Assembly (NCBI RefSeq): GCF_014839805.1
Contig: NC_051129.1
Coordinates: 1,364,001-1,428,000 of the forward strand
Origin: Manduca sexta
Taxonomy: Eukaryota; Arthropoda; Insecta; Lepidoptera; Sphingidae
DNA length: 64,000 nucleotides
Direction: 5' to 3'
Shown here: positions 53,440 through 64,000 of the stretch, piece by piece
Position numbering within the stretch: position 1 is the stretch's first letter
How the letters are laid out: every line of letters starts with the position of its first letter
Program-made: the position numbers and the translations under genes
Notes under the pieces: model-generated
Databases searched by the model: none
What the model saw: only the letters and a program-made list of their open reading frames with translations
What the model was told of the DNA's origin: nothing

Positions 53440-53640
53440 TGGGTTAAGACATTTATACCCGTCCGAATAGCGACCACTGTATACAAGGTGTAAAACCCGC
53501 TATAGTGGCCCGCGTAAGTGCGTTCCGCGAGCCTTTATGGCCGATATAATTATGTCGACTGGCGAGGGTTAATCGTCACTCATCAGCCACTACCAGCCAC
53601 AACACTATCTGGACCCTACACCAGTTAGCATCAGGTGCAG
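53440..53640 (+). repeat. family D repeat
   Basis: 'acccgtccgaatagcgaccactg' to 'tagcatcaggtgcag', lacking the 'gatcagcctgtg' block. Confidence 0.77.
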
Positions 53641-53689
53641 AAATGATTTGGTTTAGTTTCATAGCTGGTCGCCTATATAATAATAATAA

Positions 53690-53880
53690 TAATATGAGCT
53701 GTATATTAAATACTGTCCCACTGCTGGGCAGGAAGTTTGTGAAGGAATCACCATTAAAGCGATAATTCACAATAAATACTCACATAACTTTAAAACGTCA
53801 AAGGTGCGCCGCCTTTGGATTTGAATCTGCGGACATTCGTCTCGGCAATCCGCTCCCGACTAGGCTATCCCCGCTTTTTT
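53690..53880 (-). repeat. SINE-1 copy with large internal deletion
   Basis: Tail 'tactgtcccactgctgggc' is joined to 'gtgaaggaatcaccattaaagc' and the head 'ctatccccgc'. About 110 bp of the body are lost. Confidence 0.75.
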
Positions 53881-54158
53881 AGGTTAAGCTGCCTGCATAA
53901 TGCCAAACCCCTAAGAGTTCTTTATATATCTATGTATTTTGAAAACTCAAATGATTATCCGTGTATGGATAAACAAAGTAGTAACAACACAACAACTAAT
54001 ACCGCACTTGTCCATGAAACCAGAGTGATTGATTGCCCAAATCGACCTTGAGCAGACAATGGCTTGACCTCGCTAGTTCTGTTCGAGTTTTTGTTGCTAC
54101 GGTGATGTTACTGGGTTGTTAGTTGTAGCGACCACATCGCACATAGTATCATGTAGAT

Positions 54159-54444
54159 CAGGGGTGGCCAACCGGTCAATCGCGATCGACTAGTCGATCA
54201 CGACAACAAGTCCAGTCGATCGTGGCAAAGCAAAAATATAAAAACGTAGAACAGACCGCGCAACATACCTAATCATTAACTGCTGCACGCATCGTCTTGT
54301 ATCATTTTTTAATCAAAATAATAATAAATTGTGTACTGAACTATGTTGTTTCATAAGATTCCAAGGTGTATGTAGCTTGGTAGATCGCACAGAGTATCAT
54401 CAGTGAAAAGTAGATCTTGGGTCTTACCAGGTTGGCCACCCCTG
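54159..54444 (+). mobile_element. hAT-type MITE (CAGGGGTGGCCAAC) with perfect target duplication
   Basis: This 286-bp element has inverted ends CAGGGGTGGCCAAC and GTTGGCCACCCCTG. The 8-bp duplication ATGTAGAT is identical on both sides (54151-54158 and 54445-54452). It is nearly identical to 13260-13549. Confidence 0.95.
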
Positions 54445-54639
54445 ATGTAGATGCTCGGTTAAGTGTTAACTCATGTACGTCACGTACCACATTAGTATAT
54501 AAGCACCATTTGTACATACAATAAACCAGACCAAATACCAGCTCGTGTCTCATTTCATCTTGCCATAAAATAATGGCAAAGTAGTCAAAAATATTCGGAC
54601 ATTTGATTACCGGATTTTTATGTTGACTGTCTCGCCGCG

Positions 54640-54870
54640 TAGTTGTAGTCGGGGTTGCAGTGCTGAAGTCTCGAGTTCGAACACTAGGTCGGGAAAAATG
54701 ATATGAGGTTTCTCTACCTAGTAACAGTATGGAGTCTGGAATTTGTGCCCAATATGGCGGAGCTCACCCCCTATCACATCATAGGACGAAATACACACGA
54801 GGAAATGTGGCTGCACCAGTTACGCCTCTGCCTATCCCTTCGGGAATAAAAGGCGGGAGGATATGATATA
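54640..54870 (+). repeat. SINE-2 copy
   Basis: Head 'gccgcgtagttgtagtcgg...gagttcgaacactagg', body 'agtctggaatttgtgccc', end 'cccttcgggaataaaagg'. Confidence 0.82.
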
Positions 54871-55067
54871 CAAAATATCAACAATATAGGACAACTTTGA
54901 ACAAAAAGTTTAGTCACCACATTATATACATCAAGATAAGTTTGTACACATCGCCGGTTGAAGGGTTGATTTGCTTAGGCGACATTTTTTGCGATACGAA
55001 ATTACATACATATATAAAATCAGCACTTTTTTCTATGTTCTTTTAACCTAGTTAATATATTTTTTTT

Positions 55068-55392
55068 CTAAGCGGCGATAGTCTAGTTGGTTGTGGAACG
55101 GACTGCCGAGACGAATGTCCGCAGGATAAAATCCCAAAGGCACCTCTGACTTTTCTAAAAATGATGTATGTATTCTTTGTGAATTATCGCTAGCTTTAAC
55201 GGTGAAGGAAAACATCATGAGGAAACCTGCATACCTGAGAAGTTCACTATAGGAATTTCGAGAGTGTGTGAAGTCTACCAATCGGCACCAGGCCAGCGTG
55301 GTGGACTAAGGCCTAATTCCTCTTAGTAGTAGAGGAGGGCCGAGCCCAACTTTGGGACAGTATATAATACAGGGCTGATATTATATTATATT
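55068..55392 (+). repeat. SINE-1 copy, near full length
   Basis: It covers head 'gcggcgatagtctagttgg' to tail 'ataatacagggctgatatta', followed by an (ATT)-rich end. Confidence 0.9.
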
Positions 55393-55699
55393 ATTAAGTC
55401 AATAAGTCTTTCAACCGTAGATATTAATTCGAACAATGCGTAAATAATTGTATAGTACACTTGAGTTTATACTGTAATCACTTCCACTGCCTACGCTTGA
55501 AGTCGGAATGATAGATTACGGGCTTGACTGACCTTTTGTACAGGTTAGTGTTTGCCGCGGGAGAGTTACTTGCCTTTGAGCTTTTGAGGACTGGTATATA
55601 CATAAAATATTGGCTACTAGTAGTAAAATGAACTATTTCATTAATTACTGAGCTATTTATATATACAAATTTGCTTTACTTGAAATGTATCCTAAAGAA

Positions 55700-55960
55700 A
55701 AAAATATTTTTATTTATTAAAACATTTTTTCGGATTTTACACTGATTTTTATATTGTGCTTTTCTCTGGACGTTTCGAAGAGTTTGTAGTATTCAAGGTC
55801 AAGGGGCAGACTAAGGTGTAGATCATCCATCGTTACAAAAACTATCTACAATAATGCAAATTGTTTTATTTTTATTAAATTTGTAAAAATAATTCAGGTT
55901 TCATAATTAAAAAAGTATCGTTGACTTTTTGGACGACCTACACCGCAGTCTGTCTCGTTA
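55700..55960 (+). repeat. family G repeat, possibly with an inverted partial copy
   Basis: 'cggattttacactgatttttatattgtg...gacgtttcgaagagtttg' is followed from about 55900 by 'gactttttggacgacctacaccgcagtctgtctcg', which reads as the reverse sense of the same family. Confidence 0.65.
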
Positions 55961-56422
55961 TCATGAAGGCTGCACAATTATTCAATTATGAATAAGTATT
56001 ATTTTATTCCATTACAAATCATTGTTTTTAATTATCACATTTTTTTTAACACTGTTTCATTTAGTGATCGTTATTATTTAAAAAAAAAATACGGAAAATA
56101 ATTACCGATTTCGAATTGACTGCAATGAAAATAAATATAAAATGATAAACAGGTTGAATATAAAGCAATGGATAGTTAGTTTTCTAGGAGATTTTCTTTA
56201 TAAAAGCTGTCATTTGTACCTTAGGGTAAGGAGATTCAATTACAGATCCTGTGAGGCAATTAACTTCACCAGCTTGACGCGACTACAGATAGAAAAAACT
56301 GAATGACCTTTACTGCATTGTATTAGTGTATGACAGTTACTTGACAGTATTTAATGCCAGTTATTGTGTAAGTTACATATTTGTTTTAAATGTTGAGGCA
56401 AGTTACTCGGCTAATATTACAA

Positions 56423-56555
56423 CAGTGGCAAAGGGTCCATATACCCGATTCCTGCCATTCCTTTTCTTAAGTAAAATGTAATTATCATTACAACAATTTG
56501 CATACCGCATTTATGGATATTATTAGTACTATGTTGTGTGGGGTTCCCTTAATAC
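56423..56555 (+). repeat. CAGTGGC hAT-like MITE, 3'-truncated
   Basis: 'cagtggcaaagggtccatatacccgattcctgcc' to 'tgtgtggggttccctt'. The right terminus is lost. Confidence 0.7.
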
Positions 56556-58237
56556 TTTGCTTTGTTATACATACCTAACTATACACTGTAGCAACTAACG
56601 ACACAACGCGAAACTTTAAAGCAAAGTTTTGTATTTCGCTCGTTATCCCGATACATTAAGTATGAAACACCTTTTTACGATAGAGTGCTGTTAAAAAATA
56701 TTGTATTAACGATGTGTATTACTGTTTCATTTCGGCCAGAGAATACACGCTACTCAAATTTTCTGTGTTTTTATCACTATAAGCAGAAAGTGAGTGACAT
56801 GGTTTATTTGAATTGCCCATGTACTCAGAAGTGGTGTGATAATGTATCAAAAGCTATAGATTCTCTGTTCATTTTTCAAATTTTAAATTACAATGCTAGC
56901 TTGTAAATTTTTATTCGAAATTTGAATTACAAAAAAATAAACCTCGAAACTATAAGAAGTTTTTAACTATGGCAGAAAATAAATTAATACAAACGTATAA
57001 TATTTGTATTCTATACAGCTCTATTTAATATAAATAAAGCTTGCAACACAAATACTCGTAGATTTTAGAAATACCGACTACAATAAATTCAAAATAAAAT
57101 TGTCCGAATGTTTTTATGAGAAACTGCAACGTCAAATGAAACAATATGGCGGTCACGAATCGTATTTAATAAAACAAAAAGGTTTTATTGCGTTTTACAA
57201 TTTCGCTTGCGCACCGAAACTGAAATGGTCACCTTTGAAGTAGAAATTCGTTGATAAGAATTTATACTGTACGTTATATTTTGTTTACAATTTATAGCGA
57301 ATAAATAATAATAAATAAGCATCTGTTTCTCATTTTTTGTTTGTTCGTGCAGTTTTAAATTTATATTTTATATTACGTTTATGCATTTTTTTTGTATAGT
57401 CTAGATTTTAATTATTACCATTGAATTTATAATGTGTTTAGTGTTTTCATTTTTTTGAATTTTTAATAAATCGATATAATAATTTTAATTTAAATATAAA
57501 TGAGAACGCATCTTATAGGGTAAAGGTCTTCTCTATATTTTTCCATAGGTTTCTGTCTCTAGCTTTCTGTTAGCAAATAAATAACAGAATAAAATGGTAG
57601 ATCTCTTTCGTAAGTTGCTGCTTGACTGCCAATAAATAACAAGTAACAACGATCAGAAAGTCCTGCGGGACAATGAACTGCGCTTTCCATCTTGATAAGT
57701 TACTACTTTCATATTAAGTTTTATAATACAAAATAATTAAACTAATGTAGGAACACACGTGCATGGCTAAGAAAGTATGCGCACAGTCAGCAACGAAATT
57801 ATATGATCAAATTTAAAATTAAAGTTGCCTTTGAATGTGTTCGTACCAACAATAACTTTTTCTTTCGTAAAATATACATCAAAGGCTTAATTTAATTTTA
57901 GATATAGAAAAATGTATATTTTTGAACGAAGTAAATATGTAGATGAAATTATAGTTTTAGAAGTTTTTAGCTGCTTTTGTGGCGGACTGTACTTGTACAA
58001 TATCTAATGATTACATTAATAATTCAGAATATTATGGTAGAAAAGTAGCCTTTACGTTACTCATTAGCGTAATGTTCCTCACGCTAGGTCAACCTGCGTA
58101 CATTACTTGAAACTGCAAAGTCATGTAAAATTCCTTCAGAATTTCAATATTTCGTTACTTATATTTGCTTGGCTTGGAAAATGTCGTTTTTCATACAAAT
58201 AGATCACATTTCAGCGCATTAGTGGCCAGCAGATGGG

Positions 58238-58750
58238 CTAGGGTTGCCACAACATTTAACTTAACACAATATTTTTTTAAATTAACACAATAATTTTTGA
58301 ATTCGTACTGGTCTTAGTGTCTAAGAGGTATAATCGTAAAAACTTTGGGATGAACTCCGTACATCGATGTTCCCCAAGTTCTATGACTTGTCCTGATTTT
58401 AAAATGGCTTGAAAAAAGTGCTCACCTCCAGGTAGGCTCTTTGGCTCAAAGTGACTAGGAAGTAAACCAGCTGGGATAGTATGTTAACATTCCACAGTGT
58501 TATATAAATTCGATGCGGTACAGTAATATAGCTTATTTATGGTATTTTTAAGATAAGTGTGCAGGAAGATCGAAACAATGCCCTCTTAAGTTCAGAATTT
58601 TTAGAATCATCAATAATTTGTCTATCATGGAAGTTCATAATCATTGTGATATTGATCTTTTGCCGTCCACATACCTTTGCCCATAAAAAAAAACTAAAAC
58701 TACGTTTTTTATAAATTAAAAAATAAATATCTCCATCCTGCCAACCCTAG
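58238..58750. mobile_element. putative 513-bp inverted-repeat element
   Basis: CTAGGGTTGCCA at 58238-58249 and TGCCAACCCTAG at 58739-58750 are inverted with one mismatch. No target duplication is evident and no coding sequence was recognised inside. Confidence 0.4.
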
Positions 58751-59219
58751 TAGTATTATAGACATTAAATTTGAAAATGTTTGCTGTTTAACGTTTCTGT
58801 TTGTGCGATATTTCACTCATATTGCTGTATTTTGTGTTGCTTTTGCTGCATAAAATATTTGAGTTTTGCTTTTAACTATTTTTGTTTTAAATTACTTATG
58901 TCGGTCGGCTATCGATTTTGTACGCGAAAATATTGTTGATATAAATACTTTAAAGTCAGAGCTTGATACGTGTCGAATAGCGGATCTTCGTCCCGTTCTG
59001 ACAGCCATTTGCGGAAATTTTATTAAATAATTTCGTGGGAAAACAAATGTTAAATTGTGAAAAAAGATATACTTTTAAGTGGAAACAACTTAAGCTCACG
59101 ATTTTATGGAAGGGTTAGGCAGAAACGCAATTCTTACAACTGTACTTCTGTTATTGAAGTAAAGAAAGGTTTTGTCACGATTTTTTAGTCTTCACTTTCG
59201 AAAGATGTCTTACTTCAAG

Positions 59220-59335
59220 AACACAGGCCCGTATAATTATGTTCACTTGGGTGTAATCATCTCTTGTCAGTCGACATTCCATTGGACCCCACTCCATTTA
59301 CCATCAGGTGCGGCAGGGCCACTTTGGCATGCACA
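59220..59335 (+). repeat. family D 3' portion with A-rich tail
   Basis: 'ggcccgtataattatgttcac' to 'ccatttaccatcaggtgcgg...catgcacatat', then a run of A. Confidence 0.77.
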
Positions 59336-59744
59336 TATAAAAAAAAAAAACAAAAATTTAATATTAAGGTTGGAAAACTAATATTAATTGTATAATTTCA
59401 AAATAAAATCACAAAAATATTAATTAGATATACACCAGCATCATAAATTTCACAGCCCTGCTACAACTGAACCAATTCAGTCACTAGCCCATCGAGCTCA
59501 CGTAGAGTGAACGCGGCACGAATGGCCATCCGTATATTGATTTCTAGAGGTTATAAAGCGTGCCCGCAACGGATACTAATGAGAATGCCATAAATTATTC
59601 ACACTGTCAAATGGGGGTCATATTTTTATCGGATCCATAACGGGGGGCACGCCCATGGCAATTTACACAGCTCTGGTGATCGGGAATCGATTTATGGATC
59701 GTTTATTGGGCGGTTTATTTGTATTGCTATTCTTTATCATTGAT

Positions 59745-59905
59745 AGAGTTTGCCACTGTTGTGTTCCGGTTTAAAGGACATTGTAGCGTGTGGACATAAT
59801 AAGACTTAACATCTCTTGTCTCAGGATGGCGAGCGCAGTGGAATACAAAACAATACTCTGTTAATCAAGGTGTTGGATGGTGTTTCTATTATGGAGGTCG
59901 TATCG
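59745..59905 (-). repeat. family C middle portion
   Basis: Reverse copy: 'gtgttccggtttaaaggacattgtag', 'ggacataataagacttaacatctc' and 'tggcgagcgcagtggaatac'. Confidence 0.82.
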
Positions 59906-59944
59906 CTTACGGCAAGATCCCTCTCCGGTCATGTTGGATTACCG

Positions 59945-60080
59945 TCTCACCAAACTAAGAATAAAGGAACAGAGAGTGCACCTATATATTGTGCACACAC
60001 TTGTGCACATAATATCTCCTGCGTACTTGGATAATCTCCGTTAATATTAGCCGCCGTGGCCGAAATTCGGTTAGAAGGGA
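59945..60080 (+). repeat. SINE-3 fragment
   Basis: 'aaggaacagagagtgcacc', 'cacacttgtgcacataatatctcc' and 'gccgccgtggccgaaattcgg' are the reverse-complement counterpart of 17140-17260. Confidence 0.75.
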
Positions 60081-60494
60081 ATCAATCAAAACGAACTGTT
60101 TAATAAAAATCATTAGATTTTTACAATAATGAAATAAATAAAATTATACATATAACACTATATACCCACTCTACTCTATCCGCCATTAAGCTAAAATTAT
60201 TTTACATCGTACAGTGATGTTATTAAAGAACATTTTTCAAATTTTAAAATAAACAAATTTTAATAAACCCATTCAAATCAGAATTTGTTAGGCGATAAAT
60301 CAAGCGGTAACCTTTCCCCAGCCCTCATCGGGTAGATACGGCATAAAAAGGGTATGACAAATGGATTTAGGAAATTGAACGGTGCGAATAACCTGTATCT
60401 CAGAAAAAACACGAAATTGTCAGATAGATTTTTTTAGATTTAAGTTGTACAAGGTTTTTTATTCAGCCAATAATTGATAGAAGGATGTTTTTTT

Positions 60495-60825
60495 TTGGGT
60501 ATTGGACTCCGCAATCAACACCGGGGGAAACCCGTGAATGGGACACTGGAATCCCGCGACTTAGCAAGTGCAGGGTTCTGGAGGAATGATGGGAGGAGAC
60601 AGCTGAGAAGGAAGTGTGAGAGAAGGACAAGGAAGCCTCTTAGAATGGGAGGGGAGAAGGCTAGGAACTGTTCGCGAGCCTTTATAGGCCTCAATGTGAA
60701 TTGGCAACCATGAGGTATACACACTTAACTGTGTGTCTAGGGCCGCGATAAACGTCTCCCCGTGCATGGGCGTGCATTCTGTGTGAAGACCGAGTGCACA
60801 AGAATTGCCTCGAAGGGGATAGTAG
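60495..60825 (+). repeat. family J repeat
   Basis: It parallels 42515-42840: 'gactccgcaatcaacaccggggg', 'gcagggttctggaggaatgatggg', 'ctttataggcctcaatgtg' and 'gtgcatgggcgtgcattctg'. Confidence 0.82.
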
Positions 60826-60834
60826 GATGTTTGT

Positions 60835-61000
60835 TTACAGTAGTCGCTTACCGGGCGAATACAATGTTGGAAAACCCGCCATATTAGCACACATAAGTAT
60901 GCCGCGATCTGGGATCAGTCTGTGTATATCCAGTTCTAACAGACCAACATAATTCTGTCGACTGCCGAAAGATAGTTACTATCTCTCGTCTCTCTTATGT
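60835..61000 (+). repeat. family D repeat
   Basis: 'cgcttaccgggcgaatacaatg' to 'ctgtcgactgccgaaagatag'. It directly follows family J. Confidence 0.77.
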
Positions 61001-61464
61001 TTATGCGAATGTTTAAGACAAATTTTTTGTTTAAAATTTTGAAAAATTATATTATTTCAAAGAATTTTACAAATCGATTAATATATGACTGACCTCTGAG
61101 GTAAAAAATAAAAAAAAAATACACGTCGAATGAGGAACCTCCTTTTTTTGAAATTGAAAATAACGAAACGTTTGCCAAAACGGCACAAAAAACGTCTCTT
61201 AATAAAATTCCTTATGAAAAAATGTTCAAGCGAAAACAATCACACCAAACCATCCAACCGTCAAAAGAATAATTTCGTTGGAATTTAAAGCACGTGTTAC
61301 CCCGACTTCCTTAATATTCCTTTTCTGAGAAATAAGTTTTTGCGCCTCATAACTGGATATTGATATTAGGACGGTTACACACGATCAAGAATAACTTAAA
61401 TTAAAATGTATTATTATGTAGGTGCAATTGCTTTTAAGTGTTTTTTTATACAGATACTGCAAAG

Positions 61465-61685
61465 TGATACTGCACCTGATGGTAAGTGGAGTTGGGTCCA
61501 ATAGAAAGTCGACTAACGAGAGATGATTATGCCTCAACAGTAGACACAGTTATGCCGGCCTGTTGGAACCGGATATACACAGGCTGATCCCGGAGCGCGA
61601 CACACGTGGGCTATTATGGTGGGTTTTAACACCTTGTGTACGGTGGTCGCTATTCGGGCGGATATAAAATATATCCTACAATAGT
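61465..61685 (-). repeat. family D repeat, well preserved
   Basis: Reverse copy from 'ctgcacctgatggtaagtgg' to 'gggcggatataaaatatatcc'. Confidence 0.85.
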
Positions 61686-62442
61686 GTAAATTAACAACTA
61701 AATAGTCCCAGGAAAGAATTATGATTTAATATTATATAATTTATGGATTTAGTATATTTGTATTTTAATTGTGATTGAGTTTTTCCATCTTAAAATCTCA
61801 GTCGCAGTTCGTAGTCAGGTAAACACTGTTTGTTAGAAGTAAACGCAGGAACCTCTAAACGTATTTAAATGAATCTGGCATACGGGTAGATCACATCTTA
61901 TATTAACACATAGGCTACTTTTGGTCTCGGTAATTTGCTTCCATGGGAAATAATGGATTTTTTTTATGTTTGTTTTTTTTAATAGATGGCGCTGATATAC
62001 AGTATAGGAACTTATGTAGCCGAAAAGCTTTTCGAAGCGGGTAAAGCCGCGAGAAACCTAGTGTCAGTTAGGTTCGTTACTAAAAAGAGTGCATGTCAAT
62101 TTGCCAATAATATTATGATAATATATTAAAAGTTTCGAGAACAAACTAGACGTGCGCCATTTTTAATTAACATTGGAGTTGTCATTTTTATTACAAGTTT
62201 GAAACTAATTTGGGATAACCTTTACTTTAATTTATTCGTGAATTTAATGTTTTAGTTATAAGCCTGCCTGCCTGTCTGCGTGAAATTGGAAGTAACAACT
62301 AAAAAAAGCCTTTTAAACTTTATCGTGTTACTAACTAAAGTTTTTCACCTTGAAATAGTTTTAATTTCTCAGTTTCAGGTAACATCTGTTTTTATCGCTA
62401 AGAAGAATTTTCTTTTGGCGCATATTTTTAACAGGATGTATT

Positions 62443-62825
62443 TAATTTTCAAGGGTTGCGAGCGTCTAAAGCGCTCACCTAACAACCTAACAATCTTTAA
62501 TTTCTGTGTTTGATCATGTTATTGCTGTAATAAAAGTTATTATTATTATAATTTGTATCATGACTGAATCTCGGCTTATAGGCCGGGTTGCATGATGCGG
62601 ACGGGCCAAAGTTAAGTCTGCAGATAGTTATTTATATAAGGCATCATGAATTCTATCCATTTGAGTGTAAAGTTCGAAGTACTAGATTGACGTCTTTCCT
62701 AGCTATTTAACAGCATATACAATTTTTTTTTACTTGACATACGTTTGTTAGCCTGTCAAGGGTCGACTTATACAAACACCGTACTTTTGGCTAAGCGTTT
62801 AAGACGCTCGCAACCGTTGAAAATT
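62443..62825. repeat. oppositely oriented copies of an unclassified repeat
   Basis: 32-bp arms at 62443-62474 and 62794-62825 are reverse complements with three mismatches. Both translate in the same relative frame to LIF[KN]GCERLKR. The right copy continues to about 63000 with a 75-codon minus-strand frame. This may be a decayed coding repeat and the family is not recognised. Confidence 0.55.
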
Positions 62826-63121
62826 AAGTGACCATGCTGAGGGCAACATACTAACGGGTTACGAACCTCGGCTGAAGACGGCCACTGAGGGAGGATGGAG
62901 ACATCATCGATTAGGAATGAGCGTACTAACAATCTATCCATTCCATGTTTGACGGCACGCGTGTCGGAACGGAGGTCCTTGGCGGCTAGAAACACATCCT
63001 ATATTGTATTAAATTGAATGGTTATTGTAGAAGGTCGCTCACTTAATGCTTAATTGTAATAAAGAATAGCGCAGACACATACTTCATGCAACATAATAAT
63101 TCCAAACATAGAAAAATAATA

Positions 63122-63422
63122 TCGCCCCTGTATTATATACTGTCCTACTGCTAGGCTCGGGCCTTCTCTACAACTGAGAGGGATTAGGCCTTAGTCCACC
63201 ACGCTTACCTAGCGCGGATTGATAGATTTCACACACCCTCAAAATTGTTTTAAGAATTTCTCAGGTATGAAGCTTTGCTCACGATGTTTTCCTTCACCGT
63301 TAAAGCAAGCGACAATTCACAAAGAATACACATATAATTTTAGAAATGTCAGAGTTGTGTGCCTTTAGGCTTTGAACCTGCCAACATTCATCTCGGCAGT
63401 CCGTTCCACACCCAACTATCGC
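63122..63422 (-). repeat. SINE-1 copy, near full length
   Basis: Reverse copy from 'ctgtattatatactgtcctactgc' to the head 'cgttccacacccaactatcgcc'. Confidence 0.88.
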
Positions 63423-64000
63423 CGTGTTCTAAACAAAGTACATAATAATTCCATATTCCAAACATTACACTCGCTAAGACATAACATGAAATAATGGCAA
63501 ATCATTACCGGCACTTTTCCATACATAAAACTGCTCGACATAGCAATAAAAAGGTATGGTAATGAAAATAAGCATTCGAAGGGGTGTAGTGACCGCGACA
63601 AAACCGATTATTGATTGCCGATTACTCGAGTCGAGTTGAACCCAGATGTAAAATGGGGCTCGAAGTCTCGACCAATTTATATTGGATTCTCAGTTGAAAT
63701 GGGATTCGAATGTTTGTTAGGGGTGATGTTTTATTTATAAAGGCGACAAAGTGGTTTTGTTAAGGAAAACGAATGTTGGTATTACATTGTCTTCTTTTTC
63801 TAATGGGTACATAATTTTTGTTTGTTTACTAGGTGTTTCTCGCGGCTTCGCCTGCGTCAGAAGTCTTACCTACTATTAAAGTCACTGAAACACTGTATGA
63901 CGTCATTGTTGTCTATTAAAAACTCTATTATTTCCCGTGAAGTTAATCTCCCAGTAGTAATATCTATACACATTATAAAACAAACTCCCCAAAAGCTATC

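Larger units (their letters stand above)
49532..64000. other. 5' intron or flank of the CUB/CTLD gene
   Basis: No upstream exon or start codon could be supported. I see only unassigned AT-rich sequence outside the listed repeats in 49540-50445, 51050-52075, 52280-52630, 52690-53015, 53890-54150, 54460-54635, 55400-55700, 55965-56420, 56560-58235, 58755-59215, 60090-60490, 61150-61460, 61690-62440, 63000-63120 and 63430-64000. Confidence 0.5.

Noticed and set aside
58424..58475. Candidate 45-nt upstream exon with AG acceptor and gtgagc donor
   Set aside because: It does not give an open frame in the phase needed by the 49464-49531 exon, and it lies inside a possible inverted-repeat element.

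Overview
The window is AT-rich eukaryotic nuclear DNA, and its repeat content points to a lepidopteran insect. It has tRNA-derived SINEs ending in AT-rich tails, non-autonomous Helitrons with A|TC...CTAG|T ends, hAT-type and TA-flanked MITEs, and RTE-like LINE 3' ends. The same repeat families recur up to 16 times in 64 kb. No bacterial, organellar or rRNA features are visible.

One protein gene can be supported. It lies on the minus strand and enters from the right. Five exons were recovered from splice sites with matching reading-frame phase: 49464-49531 (tentative), 38585-39473, 37921-38021, 28858-29043 and 14235-14430. In transcript order they encode CUB1, CUB2, one long-form six-cysteine C-type lectin domain split over three exons, and the first half of CUB3. 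The product is therefore a secreted or membrane-anchored CUB/C-type lectin protein. Neither gene end was found: the tentative first exon starts at a splice acceptor, and the last one stops in the middle of a CUB domain. The four main exons are visibly more GC-rich than their surroundings. Introns are about 10, 0.6, 8.9 and 14.4 kb, and the last one is at least 14.2 kb and open-ended.

Region by region: 1-14234 is intron or 3' flank full of SINE-1, SINE-2, families C and D, MITEs and two striking perfect inverted repeats. 14235-14430 is the CUB3 exon, with a Helitron about 35 bp from its donor. 14431-28857 is a repeat-rich intron that also holds a GC-rich island (18255-18725). 28858-29043 is the lectin C-terminal exon. 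29044-37920 is an intron with LINE debris, a Helitron carrying a nested MITE, and a foldback MITE. 37921-39473 is the gene core. 39474-49463 is an intron with families D, J and K. 49532-64000 is intron or 5' flank with no recognised exon.

The most useful observations are target-site-verified mobile elements (two hAT-type families with 8-bp duplications, TA-flanked MITEs, and a 179-bp MITE found twice inside other repeats) and perfect hairpins at 3499-3535 and 11066-11125. No convincing new biological system was found. Nearly all conceptual reading frames outside the five exons lie in repeats, are antisense to exons, or look like chance.
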